DNA of 35,891 nt. It comes from Thermoguttaceae bacterium (GTDB taxonomy: Bacteria; Planctomycetota; Planctomycetia; Pirellulales; Thermoguttaceae). A program made the position numbers and the translations under genes. The stretch spans positions 1-35,891 of the forward strand of contig JAFQUP010000061.1 in the NCBI GenBank assembly GCA_017408405.1, written 5' to 3'. The notes under the pieces are model-generated. The model searched no databases. It was not told where the DNA came from and saw only the letters and a program-made list of their open reading frames with translations. Shown here in pieces: positions 15,962 through 23,746 of this stretch (position 1 is its first letter; each line of letters starts with the position of its first letter).

Positions 15962-17737
15962 TCAGTCTTTCACCGTCGATTCAAGAAACGAACGTTTTTT
16001 TATCTCATCCCATTCGATCGCGGGTGAATACCCTTTCGCTTTCGCGGCATTCAGCCGCTCCATGGCCTGAGACGGATTCAAATCCATTCCAATACCAAAA
16101 TCAGCATGAATGAACATCAAAAATTCAGCGGTTGGGCATCCCTGGGAAGCGGCCAAGTGAAGCCATCGATTTGATTCCGCGAGATCCCTGGGAACCCCAA
16201 TCCCTTTCTCAAAAGAAATTCCCATCAGGCACTGCGCCCAGGCATTCCCTTGCTCCGCCGCCTTCTGGATAATCTGCCAGGCAGAAGTTTGATCCGCGTC
16301 GTTCGGCAAAGGGTGGGTCGTGGTAAATCCGATCCAGGCCTCCGCAAATGGTTCATTTTTTACGCAAGCCTGTCGAAAATTCTTCAGAGCCAAATCTCTG
16401 TCCATTTCCATTCCCTGTCCGAAAAAAGCACAGAGCGCAAAAAGAGTTCGTATCTGAAGATTCTGGTTACCGGCACTTTCAAACTTTTTCACCAGCTCAA
16501 GAACTTTGGCGAAATTCCGCGGCACCCCTAGTCCGGCATAGGAGCACCACGCCAATTCGGAAATCAGCTCCCAATCCTCTTTTTCCACCCCTTTTTCCAT
16601 CAGCTTGATCGCGCGCGAAATATTCACTTCTCCGCCAATACCGTAAAGACTCATCTTAGCCAGTGGGCAGGCAGCCGCGGCAACATTCTGTTCCTCCGCC
16701 TTTTTCAGCCAGATTTCCGCCTCTCTGAAATCTTTCAGTCCGTCAAGTCCCAGGAAAAGTACTGTCCCCATTTTGAGGCAGGTATCAGGAGAGAATTTAA
16801 TCTTTTTCAATTCGTCTTTTGCCTCTTTGGACCCCTTTAACGCGGCAGACTGAATCCAGAACGCGGCATCAAACTCCACCCCCATTTCCTTTTTCATGGC
16901 CCCAAGAAAGAGCTGCGCGTCCGGAATTCCGCCAAACGCGGCTTTCTGGAGCATTTTTTCAGCCTCAGCCGCATCTGGAGTCCCGCTTCCCCATCCCTCA
17001 AGCTCCTGAATTCCAATAAGAAACGCGGCTTCCGCGCTATTGGCTTTATCCGCTTCTTCCAGCCATTCCCGCGCCCAGAAATAGTTTTTGCTTCGCAGAT
17101 ACTCCTTTCCCAATTGAATCTGAGCAGGCACAAAACCATGAGAAGCCGAAAGAGTAAGCCATTTCATCATTCTTCGCCGACTGGGCGCAATCTCCTTTTC
17201 CTTTCCGGAATAAAGCATTCCCAAAAGATACTGCGCTTCAGGGTTTTCATCGTTCGCGGCCTCCTCAAGCAATCCCTTCGCTTTGGATAAATCCTTCCTC
17301 AAACCGTACCGTTCCTCAAGAAGGCATTTTCCCATAAACATTTTTGCCGGAACATATCCCAAATCCATGGCCTTGGCAAGCAGGTTCCTTCCCTTGATCC
17401 AATCCGGTTTCATCCCAATTCCATCAAGAAAACAGAGCCCCCAATAGTAAACCGCTCTCGCGTCATTTTGGTTCGCAGCTTTCTCAAGCCACCGGATTCC
17501 CTCCGGCACATTTCGCGGAACCTCACGCCCCGCAACATAAAAAATGCCTAAAGCAGCCTGAGATTCCGCGTCTCCAGCTTCCGCTTTCTGAATAAGCGGA
17601 GATAAATCAAGATTGGGTTCCTTTCCCCGAACGTTTTCCGCCCAACCACACGTTCCCATCCCCCCAGGCAAAAAGGTGAACGCGGCTGCCAAAACCACGG
17701 TGCGAATTCCAGTCCAAACACAGGATGAATTTTTCAT
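15962..17737 (-). CDS. Exported Sel1-repeat protein (first of two)
   Basis: With the start at 17737 this is 591 residues. It has a signal peptide (VLAAAFTFLPGGMGTCGWA) and then about a dozen Sel1-like (SLR) repeats to the end. Typical units read AESQAALGIFYVAGREVPRN, PEAQYLLGMLYSGK and NAWAQCLMGISFEKGIGVPRD, with the family pattern of A..qA...LG..Y..G.GV..d...A..W...AA. Such solenoids bind proteins or peptides in the periplasm or at the surface. The longer frame from 17854 was rejected because a promoter lies within it (17792-17819), while GGAG precedes 17737 with 9 nt spacing. A paralogue of the same design lies directly upstream, with a terminator between them. Confidence 0.85.
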   Translation of the reverse strand: MKNSSCVWTGIRTVVLAAAFTFLPGGMGTCGWAENVRGKEPNLDLSPLIQKAEAGDAESQAALGIFYVAGREVPRNVPEGIRWLEKAANQNDARAVYYWGLCFLDGIGMKPDWIKGRNLLAKAMDLGYVPAKMFMGKCLLEERYGLRKDLSKAKGLLEEAANDENPEAQYLLGMLYSGKEKEIAPSRRRMMKWLTLSASHGFVPAQIQLGKEYLRSKNYFWAREWLEEADKANSAEAAFLIGIQELEGWGSGTPDAAEAEKMLQKAAFGGIPDAQLFLGAMKKEMGVEFDAAFWIQSAALKGSKEAKDELKKIKFSPDTCLKMGTVLFLGLDGLKDFREAEIWLKKAEEQNVAAAACPLAKMSLYGIGGEVNISRAIKLMEKGVEKEDWELISELAWCSYAGLGVPRNFAKVLELVKKFESAGNQNLQIRTLFALCAFFGQGMEMDRDLALKNFRQACVKNEPFAEAWIGFTTTHPLPNDADQTSAWQIIQKAAEQGNAWAQCLMGISFEKGIGVPRDLAESNRWLHLAASQGCPTAEFLMFIHADFGIGMDLNPSQAMERLNAAKAKGYSPAIEWDEIKKRSFLESTVKD

Positions 17738-17746
17738 TGAAAGAAT

Positions 17747-17750
17747 CTCC
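17747..17750 (-). promoter_or_regulatory. Shine-Dalgarno for the first Sel1 gene
   Basis: GGAG on the - strand lies 9 nt before ATG 17737, the codon that begins the signal peptide. Confidence 0.5.
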
Positions 17751-17791
17751 ATTTTTCTGTCGCGGTCATGAGTTTTCCTGTTTTTCTTTTC

Positions 17792-17819
17792 AGTATAGCA
17801 TATTCCAAAAAATTCGCAA
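17792..17819 (-). promoter_or_regulatory. Sigma70-type promoter of the Sel1 gene at 15962-17737
   Basis: On the - strand TTGCGA (17814-17819), a 16-nt spacer and an extended TGC-TATACT (17792-17797). The start codon at 17737 lies about 55 nt downstream. The promoter is inside the longest open frame, which argues against the upstream start. Confidence 0.65.
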
Positions 17820-17876
17820 GGAAGCAAAACGCCCATTCCTTCAAAAAATACCATTCTTTAAAAATTTTTCCAAATC

Positions 17877-17924
17877 AAAAGCCGGCCCTCCCATTATTGA
17901 GAGTTCCGGCTTTTAGTAATTTCA
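17877..17924 (-). terminator. Intrinsic terminator of the second Sel1 gene
   Basis: AAAAGCCGG (17877-17885) and CCGGCTTTT (17916-17924) form a 9-bp stem. On the - strand it ends in TTTTGATTTGG, 60 nt after the stop at 17985. It separates the two Sel1 transcription units. Confidence 0.72.
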
Positions 17925-17984
17925 TGCTGCCAAGCAACCTAACCCCGATTTCAGCAGTGGAAAACAGACGGAGTAAAATCGTTT

Positions 17985-19520
17985 TTACTTATCTTTTTCA
18001 GTATCGTCTTCTGTTTCGACCTGTCCAACTGTCGTGAGATATGAAAGAGCTTCCTGATCCCCCTGATTGGCTGCTTTTAAAGCAAGCTGAATCGCGGTAT
18101 CCCGGTTTTCTTTAACGACAATACCCATTTCGTAAGCCCAGGAAAGAGCGGTCATGGCCGGCGCGTAGTTCTGCTTCGCCGCCAGAGTATAGTAGGCCAA
18201 CATCGTCTTTTCATTCATTTTCACGCCGCATCCGTCACCATAAAATTCGCCCATGAGGAACTGCGCGATCGGATCTCCTTCTTTAGCAGCCGTCTCAATC
18301 TGTTTAAGAAGAGCGGCTCCGTTTTCAAGCGAAATCTGGTTTCGCGCGCAATAATTCATGAAAATACGCGCCGTCTGCTGATTCATGCTGACCGCTCTTT
18401 CGAAGAGTTTTTTCGTAACCTCTTCTTTTGAGGCAATCCCAATCCCGAAAAGGGAACTGAAAGCTAACTGCGTAAAGGCTCTTGGATTCTTAAGTTTGGC
18501 TGCCTTTTGAAGAAGTTCAATCGATTTACGGACATCAGCCTCAACTCCGCGTCCATTGCGGTAACAGATTGCCAGAAGAGCAATCGCATCCGGCAATCCG
18601 GCTTCAGCCGCCGTTTCAAGATACTTCACGCCTTTCTCAGGATCCAGTTGATGATCATATCCGCTGACATAAAATGTTCCAAGGAGAAAAAGAGCGGTCG
18701 GATTATTTTTGGCAGCCGCCTTTTCCGCCCAGTATCTGAATTTTCCATAATTTTTCGGAATGATACCGTCCCCCATGAAGAAAGTATTGGCGACTTCGTA
18801 ACACTCCTCCGGAGTCACGTCCATCTTTTCCAAGGTCCCGGCAATCTCTTTATTCCCATTGAGAGAAGCCATCTCCATCCAGACGATAGCGGCTACGGTT
18901 TCTTTCTGTTCCAAAAGCACACCGCCCAAAGTAACCTGAGCATCCGCGTCTCCATCAATTGCCGCAAGCGTGAGGTATTCCAACCCCAGCCTCATTTCTT
19001 CGGACTCCGGCTTGGACATATTCACGAGGTAAACTCCCAAAGCCGTCTGAGCAGGCACAAAACCCTGATCCGCGGCTTTTCTCATCCACGGCATCGCTTC
19101 ATTCATTTGATCATTTTCCGCCAAATGACTCGCGTATTCGTACTGAGCTTCCGCAAAACCGCCCTCCGCTGAACTTTTAAGCAATTTCAGACCAAGTTCT
19201 TTATTCTGTTTGACCGTACGGCCCTCCAGACAATAAAGTGACAGCATATACTGCGCCTGGTAATTTTTCTGCTGTGCCGAAAGCTGAAGCCACTTCAACG
19301 CTTCTTTGTCGTCCATCTGGACACCGCCTTCACCCATGGAATAGCAGATTCCAAGGTAAAGCTGCGCCTCCGCGTTCCCGCTTTCAGCCTGCGCCCTAAG
19401 TTTTTCAATATTGACGGCTTCTCCGGAATCAGCCTGAGCCCAAAGCGGCGTGGCTGAAATGCCCACCACTCCCAAAGTACTCATTACGCAAAAAGCAATT
19501 GAAAAAATTCCGTTTTTCAT
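17985..19520 (-). CDS. Exported Sel1-repeat protein (second of two)
   Basis: With the start at 19520 this is 511 residues. A signal peptide (GIFSIAFCVMSTLGVVGISA, ending near WAQA) is followed by Sel1-like repeats such as NAEAQLYLGICYSMGEGGVQ, FAEAQYEYASHLAEND and DPIAQFLMGEFYGDGCGVK. The C-terminus is short and acidic (VETEDDTEKDK). The start was moved from 19622 because AGGA lies 5 nt before 19520 and the signal peptide begins there. Sequence pattern and length suggest it and the neighbouring Sel1 gene are paralogues that have diverged. The role is probably protein binding in the envelope; nothing in the sequence shows a partner. Confidence 0.85.
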   Translation of the reverse strand: MKNGIFSIAFCVMSTLGVVGISATPLWAQADSGEAVNIEKLRAQAESGNAEAQLYLGICYSMGEGGVQMDDKEALKWLQLSAQQKNYQAQYMLSLYCLEGRTVKQNKELGLKLLKSSAEGGFAEAQYEYASHLAENDQMNEAMPWMRKAADQGFVPAQTALGVYLVNMSKPESEEMRLGLEYLTLAAIDGDADAQVTLGGVLLEQKETVAAIVWMEMASLNGNKEIAGTLEKMDVTPEECYEVANTFFMGDGIIPKNYGKFRYWAEKAAAKNNPTALFLLGTFYVSGYDHQLDPEKGVKYLETAAEAGLPDAIALLAICYRNGRGVEADVRKSIELLQKAAKLKNPRAFTQLAFSSLFGIGIASKEEVTKKLFERAVSMNQQTARIFMNYCARNQISLENGAALLKQIETAAKEGDPIAQFLMGEFYGDGCGVKMNEKTMLAYYTLAAKQNYAPAMTALSWAYEMGIVVKENRDTAIQLALKAANQGDQEALSYLTTVGQVETEDDTEKDK

Positions 19521-19901
19521 GAAAATCCTCATTAAATTCCGTCCACGATTCTTTTGAAAAAAATCAGAATATCCGATTTCTTTCTTTATCGTCCATTTCA
19601 CCTCAAAAGTCAAATGTTTCAATTGGATTTGAAAGGAATTTCTTTAATACCGGTAAAACAGGAAAGACAGCTAAGGAATTCCAACGATCCCAAACATATT
19701 TCTCGAAACACTTGGAACCCAAAACACTTTTTTCATTTTCACGCTGCTCCGTTTTCACGTTCATTCAAACTGAAACCGCTTCGCGCGGGTCGGGAGGGTC
19801 CGTTCTCCAATACGGAAAAAAACATTTTCACGTATTTTCAAAAATTCAAAACTCTCCCGCTTTTCTCACTGAAAACGGAATTTTGAAAGGTCCTTTTTCT
19901 T
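19521..19901. other. Intergenic region upstream of the second Sel1 gene
   Basis: This 381-bp stretch is AT-rich and has no gene that I can support. It holds the AGGA Shine-Dalgarno at 19526-19529 and a weak promoter candidate for the Sel1 gene: TTGACT (19608-19613) and GATAAA (19585-19590) with a 17-nt spacer on the - strand. A 110-residue + strand frame at 19554-19886 looks like non-coding shadow. No clear terminator for the upstream cyclase-like gene was found. Confidence 0.4.
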
Positions 19902-22718
19902 TCATTGAATTCCCGCGACATTTTCCGAGACCAACTCTTTAAATAGCGGTAAATGCCGATAATAGACTTCGAGAATCAGGAGATGCATCGCGGTAACGTA
20001 ATGCCTTCCGGCAGCCTGCCCCCAATAATCCGGCGCGGGAAGCGTCGGATTCCAGCTTCCACGAAACAGCGGATGCTCTGTTTCCTGCGACTTTTTCAAT
20101 GAAGAAACCAAGTTTTTCTGCCATTCCATCCACCTCGCGTCGTGAACATGAAACAGGACCTGCGTCGCGTAGTACCAGTAGTAGGTGTCACGCCTCGCTC
20201 CCGTAACCGACGGCAGGTTTTCCATCAGATAGTCAATACCCCGCTGGAAATTCTCTTCCTTCTGGTCATGGTCAAGGTAAAGTTTCATCAAAAGTCCCTC
20301 CGCGGTCATTGCGTGGGAGGCCTTTTTCCATTTTTCCATCTCTTCATTTTTCGGATTCTCAACCGGCAAATAACAAAATTTCGCCCCTCCGTCAACGGCA
20401 GCTCGCTGAATCCAAAGCTCCAGTTTCGTGAAAACAGAATCAGGAACCTCCAATCCCGCCATTTTGGCACTAACCAGTGCCATTGCCTGCCATCCCGAAA
20501 CAGACGTATCCGACTCACCACGCCAAACTCCATCATTTTTTTCCGGAGTGTACCGCCAGCCTCCCTGCGGTGTCTGCGCGCTCACGATAAAGTCAATCGC
20601 CTTCTGAGCCGGTCCCCGAAGACGCGGGTCATGCGTCATCCCATACGCTTCACAAAGCGCGATCGCGGCAATTCCATGCGAATAGATTCGCCCATACCGG
20701 TCAGAATCCGTACGGGGACGAAACAAACTGCCGTCCGATTGCTGATTCTTGATCAGCCAATTCAACGCGTTTTCAATTGTTCCTGAGTAATCTGACACGT
20801 CATCCTTTTCCAAATGAGTATATCCTGCTCCCAAAAACGCCAGTAGAGAAAGCCCCGTAGCGGCAGTATCCGCGTGAATGACTCCCAATCCCGCGTCTCG
20901 AAGGCTTTCTCCTTCGACTTTACCCTGCGGAACGGCGTTTAATGACCAATGTCCGTCTGAAAACTGGGTCCGTTCCAGATACTGAAGTCCGTTCTCAACA
21001 ATCTGTTCAGAAATTGGATTACCGCCTGCCTCCTCAATCATCTTTCGATGATTCTGACGTTTTCTTTGACGATACGGCAAGGACATCTGCGGCTGAAACG
21101 AAGTACCTGCCTCCATAATTTCCTGAATGGGAGAAGTTAAATCAATTTCAGGACCAGAAAGAGTCTCATCATCTTCCTGCTCAATTTCTTCCGAAACCTC
21201 ATTGGATTCAAAGTCTCTTGATTTCATTACTTCCAAATTCATTCCCATCTCCGGAACAGATGGAGTTTCGAATTGAAAAACAATCAGGTCTTTGAGAATG
21301 CCTTCCTTTTCTGGATCCAGAACATTCGATCCGGCAATTTTATCCGGAACCGCGGCAGTTTCAAGAACAGCATCCGAAACTCCATTAATTGCCCCTGAAA
21401 GCACCGCCTCCAACCGTTCTCCATCTCCAGCTTTCGCGCCAACAGTTTGTCCGCCGGAGATATTTTCAGGCGCGTCGGAAACCGCGATTTTGCTGGGAGA
21501 ATCTTTTTCCAATATTTTCTTCATTTTCAGAGAAGCCGCTCCGGCAGCAGGCGCTCGAGTCTCACCCAATCCGGAACGAATCTCTCCCAAAGCAGTCCCA
21601 GCTCCGCCTGATTTCTCTTCAGAGGGAGTCTCCCCCCAATTTCGCGCCTGGCCGGAAGCCACGTTTTGACCATCTCGAGTCACCGGGGAAGGAAGCGTTC
21701 CCGAGGTCCGCGAGTCTTTCTCACCGACTTTTCGATTCTTTTTAAGCTGTTCCGATTTCAGTTTTTGAGAAAATTCAGACCTGCCCTCCAGCTTTTTCAA
21801 TGCTTCCTCCCGCATATTCAACTTTTCCGGAAGTGGAACGTCTGAACGCAATTCATGTGTTTTTTCCAGAGGATCTGACGAAAGGCCCTCCGACCCAATT
21901 AATCCTGAAGATGACACTTTTTGAGAGATTTTTTCCAAATCAATGAATGTCTCAGGAGTCCCTGATTCAAGATCTGTCTTTTCCATTTCAGCTTCCGCAA
22001 TCTTCGCCTCATCAAATTCCCCAGCTTTGATTCTGGCATTTTCCGAGGCTGCCCCTTCATCCGCCTCTGCCTTTTCCTCAAGAGAATCATGCTTTTCTTC
22101 CGCTTGAGCCAAATCGTCGCGAAATTCACCTTCCAGAGCCTGAACAATCTCCGTTTTCGTTTTCCATGGAGTTTCCGTTAATACTTCCTCTCCTTCACTT
22201 TTTTCGGTTTCCTTCTCCTCACGTTCCGAATCAATCGGCTGAGGAAGGGTCTCAAAGACTTCATCGTGCGGAAGATCTCCAAAATAGTAATCATTCACGA
22301 TGATCGGTGCCTTCGGCTGAAGATTCAAAGCGACTTCTTCTTCCTTAACCGGCTTGTGGCCAACAATTAAATCGCCTAAGCAAACCCAAAGAACCAAATG
22401 AACCAAAAGACTGAACGAAATACCAATCAGAAATCCGCGGCGTTCTGGTTCCCGCATCATCCCAAGATAGAGAGCGAAGGTGAGCAAAAGGATTGCCAAA
22501 CCGCAAAGAAATGAAATTTTTTGTGGAGATGAAATCCATTCAAAGGACAATATCGATGTCATCGTCCAAAAGGATGGAGACAAAAACTCCCGACATCCCG
22601 AAGCGCAGCACCCCCAAATAAACGGCACGATTCCGACTGCTCCCAGAAAAAACAGAAAAATACCCTGCCCTGAAGTGATGGTCAAATAATTGAAAATCTG
22701 TTTCAGCGGATTTTTCAT
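19902..22718 (-). CDS. Membrane-anchored squalene-cyclase/prenyltransferase-like protein
   Basis: A 938-residue protein in three parts. The first 120 residues hold three hydrophobic segments (GIFLFFLGAVGIVPFIWG, SFLCGLAILLLTFALYLGMM, FLIGISFSLLVHLVLWVCLG). About 121-560 is a long acidic, low-complexity linker rich in E, S and K. From about 575 to the end is an alpha/alpha-barrel with repeats of the squalene-hopene-cyclase/prenyltransferase type: GLQYLERTQFSDGHWSLN, ALNWLIKNQQSDGSLFRP, AIDFIVSAQTPQGGWRYTP. Intact DXDD-type cyclase acids were not recognised, so catalysis is doubtful; this domain type in Planctomycetota is mostly uncharacterised. The last helix of the membrane part followed by KPVKEEEVALNLQPK recalls TonB-like proteins, but no TonB C-terminal domain is present. 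GGAG precedes ATG 22718 with 9 nt spacing. Confidence 0.8.
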   Translation of the reverse strand: MKNPLKQIFNYLTITSGQGIFLFFLGAVGIVPFIWGCCASGCREFLSPSFWTMTSILSFEWISSPQKISFLCGLAILLLTFALYLGMMREPERRGFLIGISFSLLVHLVLWVCLGDLIVGHKPVKEEEVALNLQPKAPIIVNDYYFGDLPHDEVFETLPQPIDSEREEKETEKSEGEEVLTETPWKTKTEIVQALEGEFRDDLAQAEEKHDSLEEKAEADEGAASENARIKAGEFDEAKIAEAEMEKTDLESGTPETFIDLEKISQKVSSSGLIGSEGLSSDPLEKTHELRSDVPLPEKLNMREEALKKLEGRSEFSQKLKSEQLKKNRKVGEKDSRTSGTLPSPVTRDGQNVASGQARNWGETPSEEKSGGAGTALGEIRSGLGETRAPAAGAASLKMKKILEKDSPSKIAVSDAPENISGGQTVGAKAGDGERLEAVLSGAINGVSDAVLETAAVPDKIAGSNVLDPEKEGILKDLIVFQFETPSVPEMGMNLEVMKSRDFESNEVSEEIEQEDDETLSGPEIDLTSPIQEIMEAGTSFQPQMSLPYRQRKRQNHRKMIEEAGGNPISEQIVENGLQYLERTQFSDGHWSLNAVPQGKVEGESLRDAGLGVIHADTAATGLSLLAFLGAGYTHLEKDDVSDYSGTIENALNWLIKNQQSDGSLFRPRTDSDRYGRIYSHGIAAIALCEAYGMTHDPRLRGPAQKAIDFIVSAQTPQGGWRYTPEKNDGVWRGESDTSVSGWQAMALVSAKMAGLEVPDSVFTKLELWIQRAAVDGGAKFCYLPVENPKNEEMEKWKKASHAMTAEGLLMKLYLDHDQKEENFQRGIDYLMENLPSVTGARRDTYYWYYATQVLFHVHDARWMEWQKNLVSSLKKSQETEHPLFRGSWNPTLPAPDYWGQAAGRHYVTAMHLLILEVYYRHLPLFKELVSENVAGIQ

Positions 22719-22810
22719 CGCATCTCTCTCCCGGTTCGTTAAGGAAAAATAAACAAAAACAAAACGAATCTGATACTTTTAAAATCAACAGTTTATTTCA
22801 GCATGGAACA

Positions 22811-22828
22811 CCCTTTCAAAAGAAAGGG
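22811..22828 (-). terminator. Hairpin downstream of the HIT gene
   Basis: CCCTTTC (22811-22817), loop AAAA and GAAAGGG (22822-22828) form a perfect short hairpin about 80 nt after the HIT stop. The following bases on the - strand are TGTTCC rather than a T-run, so termination is uncertain. Confidence 0.45.
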
Positions 22829-22904
22829 ATACCTGAAATCATTACTCCTGATGGAATTTCAATCCTGTTTCACCCAATATTCAGCTTCACAAAACACGCT
22901 TCAA

Positions 22905-23444
22905 TCAAGGATTCAGTTCATTCCGCAGCAATTCCCAAAGTACGTCCATAGACTGCGGAATCACGTTCACGCAGGCGAGCACCGGCATGAAATTGGTGTC
23001 CCCATTCCACCGCGGTACCAAGTGCCAGTGAAGATGTCCCGGAAGTCCCGCTCCCGCGACTCGCCCAAGGTTCAGCCCAACGTTAAATCCATCGCAATTC
23101 ATGACCTTTTCCATCGTCGGAATGATTTTGGAAAGCGTATCCATCAATTCCAAATGCTCCCGCTCTGTCAAAAGCTCCAGTCTGCCCACGTGTCGGCGCG
23201 GGGTAATGAGCAAATGCCCATTATTGTACGGAAACCTATTCATAATCACCAGCGAATGCTCGTTTCTCTTGAGTACCAAACGCTCTTTATCGTTTTCAGG
23301 AGAATCCGCGACCGCCTGACAAATGAAACAATCTGAATCCGCACCATCTAAAAAGCGCAGTTTGGAAAAATCTGTCCTGACCTTTTTTTCGGGATCCGTA
23401 ACATACGCGTGACGCCATGGCGCCCAAATTTCCTGGTACCCCAT
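22905..23444 (-). CDS. HIT-family hydrolase/Ap4A phosphorylase-like
   Basis: A 179-residue histidine-triad protein. The motif is GHLHWHLVPRW (H137, H139, H141). The N-terminal IWAPWRHAYV and a CFIC pair (C39, C42) with later NRFPYNNGHLLITPRRHVG match the subgroup that includes mycobacterial diadenosine-tetraphosphate (Ap4A) phosphorylases, and WNGDTNFMPV completes the pattern. Family members hydrolyse or phosphorolyse nucleotides linked through phosphates, such as Ap4A. It is cytoplasmic, with no signal peptide. It is transcribed away from the NtrC-type regulator, with a 302-bp shared upstream region that contains the palindrome at 23580-23604. The start at 23444 has only a weak GGAA. Confidence 0.88.
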   Translation of the reverse strand: MGYQEIWAPWRHAYVTDPEKKVRTDFSKLRFLDGADSDCFICQAVADSPENDKERLVLKRNEHSLVIMNRFPYNNGHLLITPRRHVGRLELLTEREHLELMDTLSKIIPTMEKVMNCDGFNVGLNLGRVAGAGLPGHLHWHLVPRWNGDTNFMPVLACVNVIPQSMDVLWELLRNELNP

Positions 23445-23746
23445 TTTGAATTTATTCCTTTCTGACTATTTTTGACCGTTCCTTAACTGGAACTTAAATA
23501 ATTTCCAACTTTTTTTCTGGTATTTTCCCAATTAAAAAGATTGAAAGTCCTTTAATTACCCCAAAAAACGTTTCACCTTGCCAATTAAAATCGATTTAAT
23601 TGGCGCAACATGAACTTTTTCAAAAGATTTAAAGGGAAAAATAAAATATTTCTCAAAAAAAACTGGCCTGAACATAAAAAATATGGTTTATTTGAAGTGA
23701 AAGAAAACCTGGTTCTCCAACGCGCCCAACGTGGGCGAGGAATTTT
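23445..23746. other. Divergent regulatory region between HIT and NtrC-type genes
   Basis: This 302-bp AT-rich region contains no gene. It holds the palindrome at 23580-23604 and an additional CCAATTAAA half-site at 23528-23536, with a TTTAATT at 23551-23557. A GAGGA Shine-Dalgarno is just before ATG 23747. No convincing sigma70 or sigma54 promoter hexamers were identified for either gene. Confidence 0.5.
23580..23604. promoter_or_regulatory. Operator-like palindrome
   Basis: GCCAATTAAA (23580-23589), a 5-nt ATCGA centre and TTTAATTGGC (23595-23604) give 10-bp perfect arms. There is no T-run. Its place in the divergent region and the repeated half-site at 23528 suggest a binding site for a dimeric regulator, possibly the NtrC-type protein itself; this is inference. 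Confidence 0.55.

Noticed and set aside
17738..17854. Longer N-terminus for the first Sel1 gene
   Set aside because: A promoter lies inside it and the signal peptide starts at 17737.
19521..19622. Longer N-terminus for the second Sel1 gene
   Set aside because: AGGA and the signal peptide both point to ATG 19520.
19554..19886. 110-codon + strand frame in the Sel1 upstream region
   Set aside because: Low-complexity composition, no Shine-Dalgarno and no domain; probably non-coding.
23595..23620. TTGGCGCAACATGAAC as a sigma54 promoter
   Set aside because: No -12 GC at the correct distance, and the sequence overlaps the palindrome.
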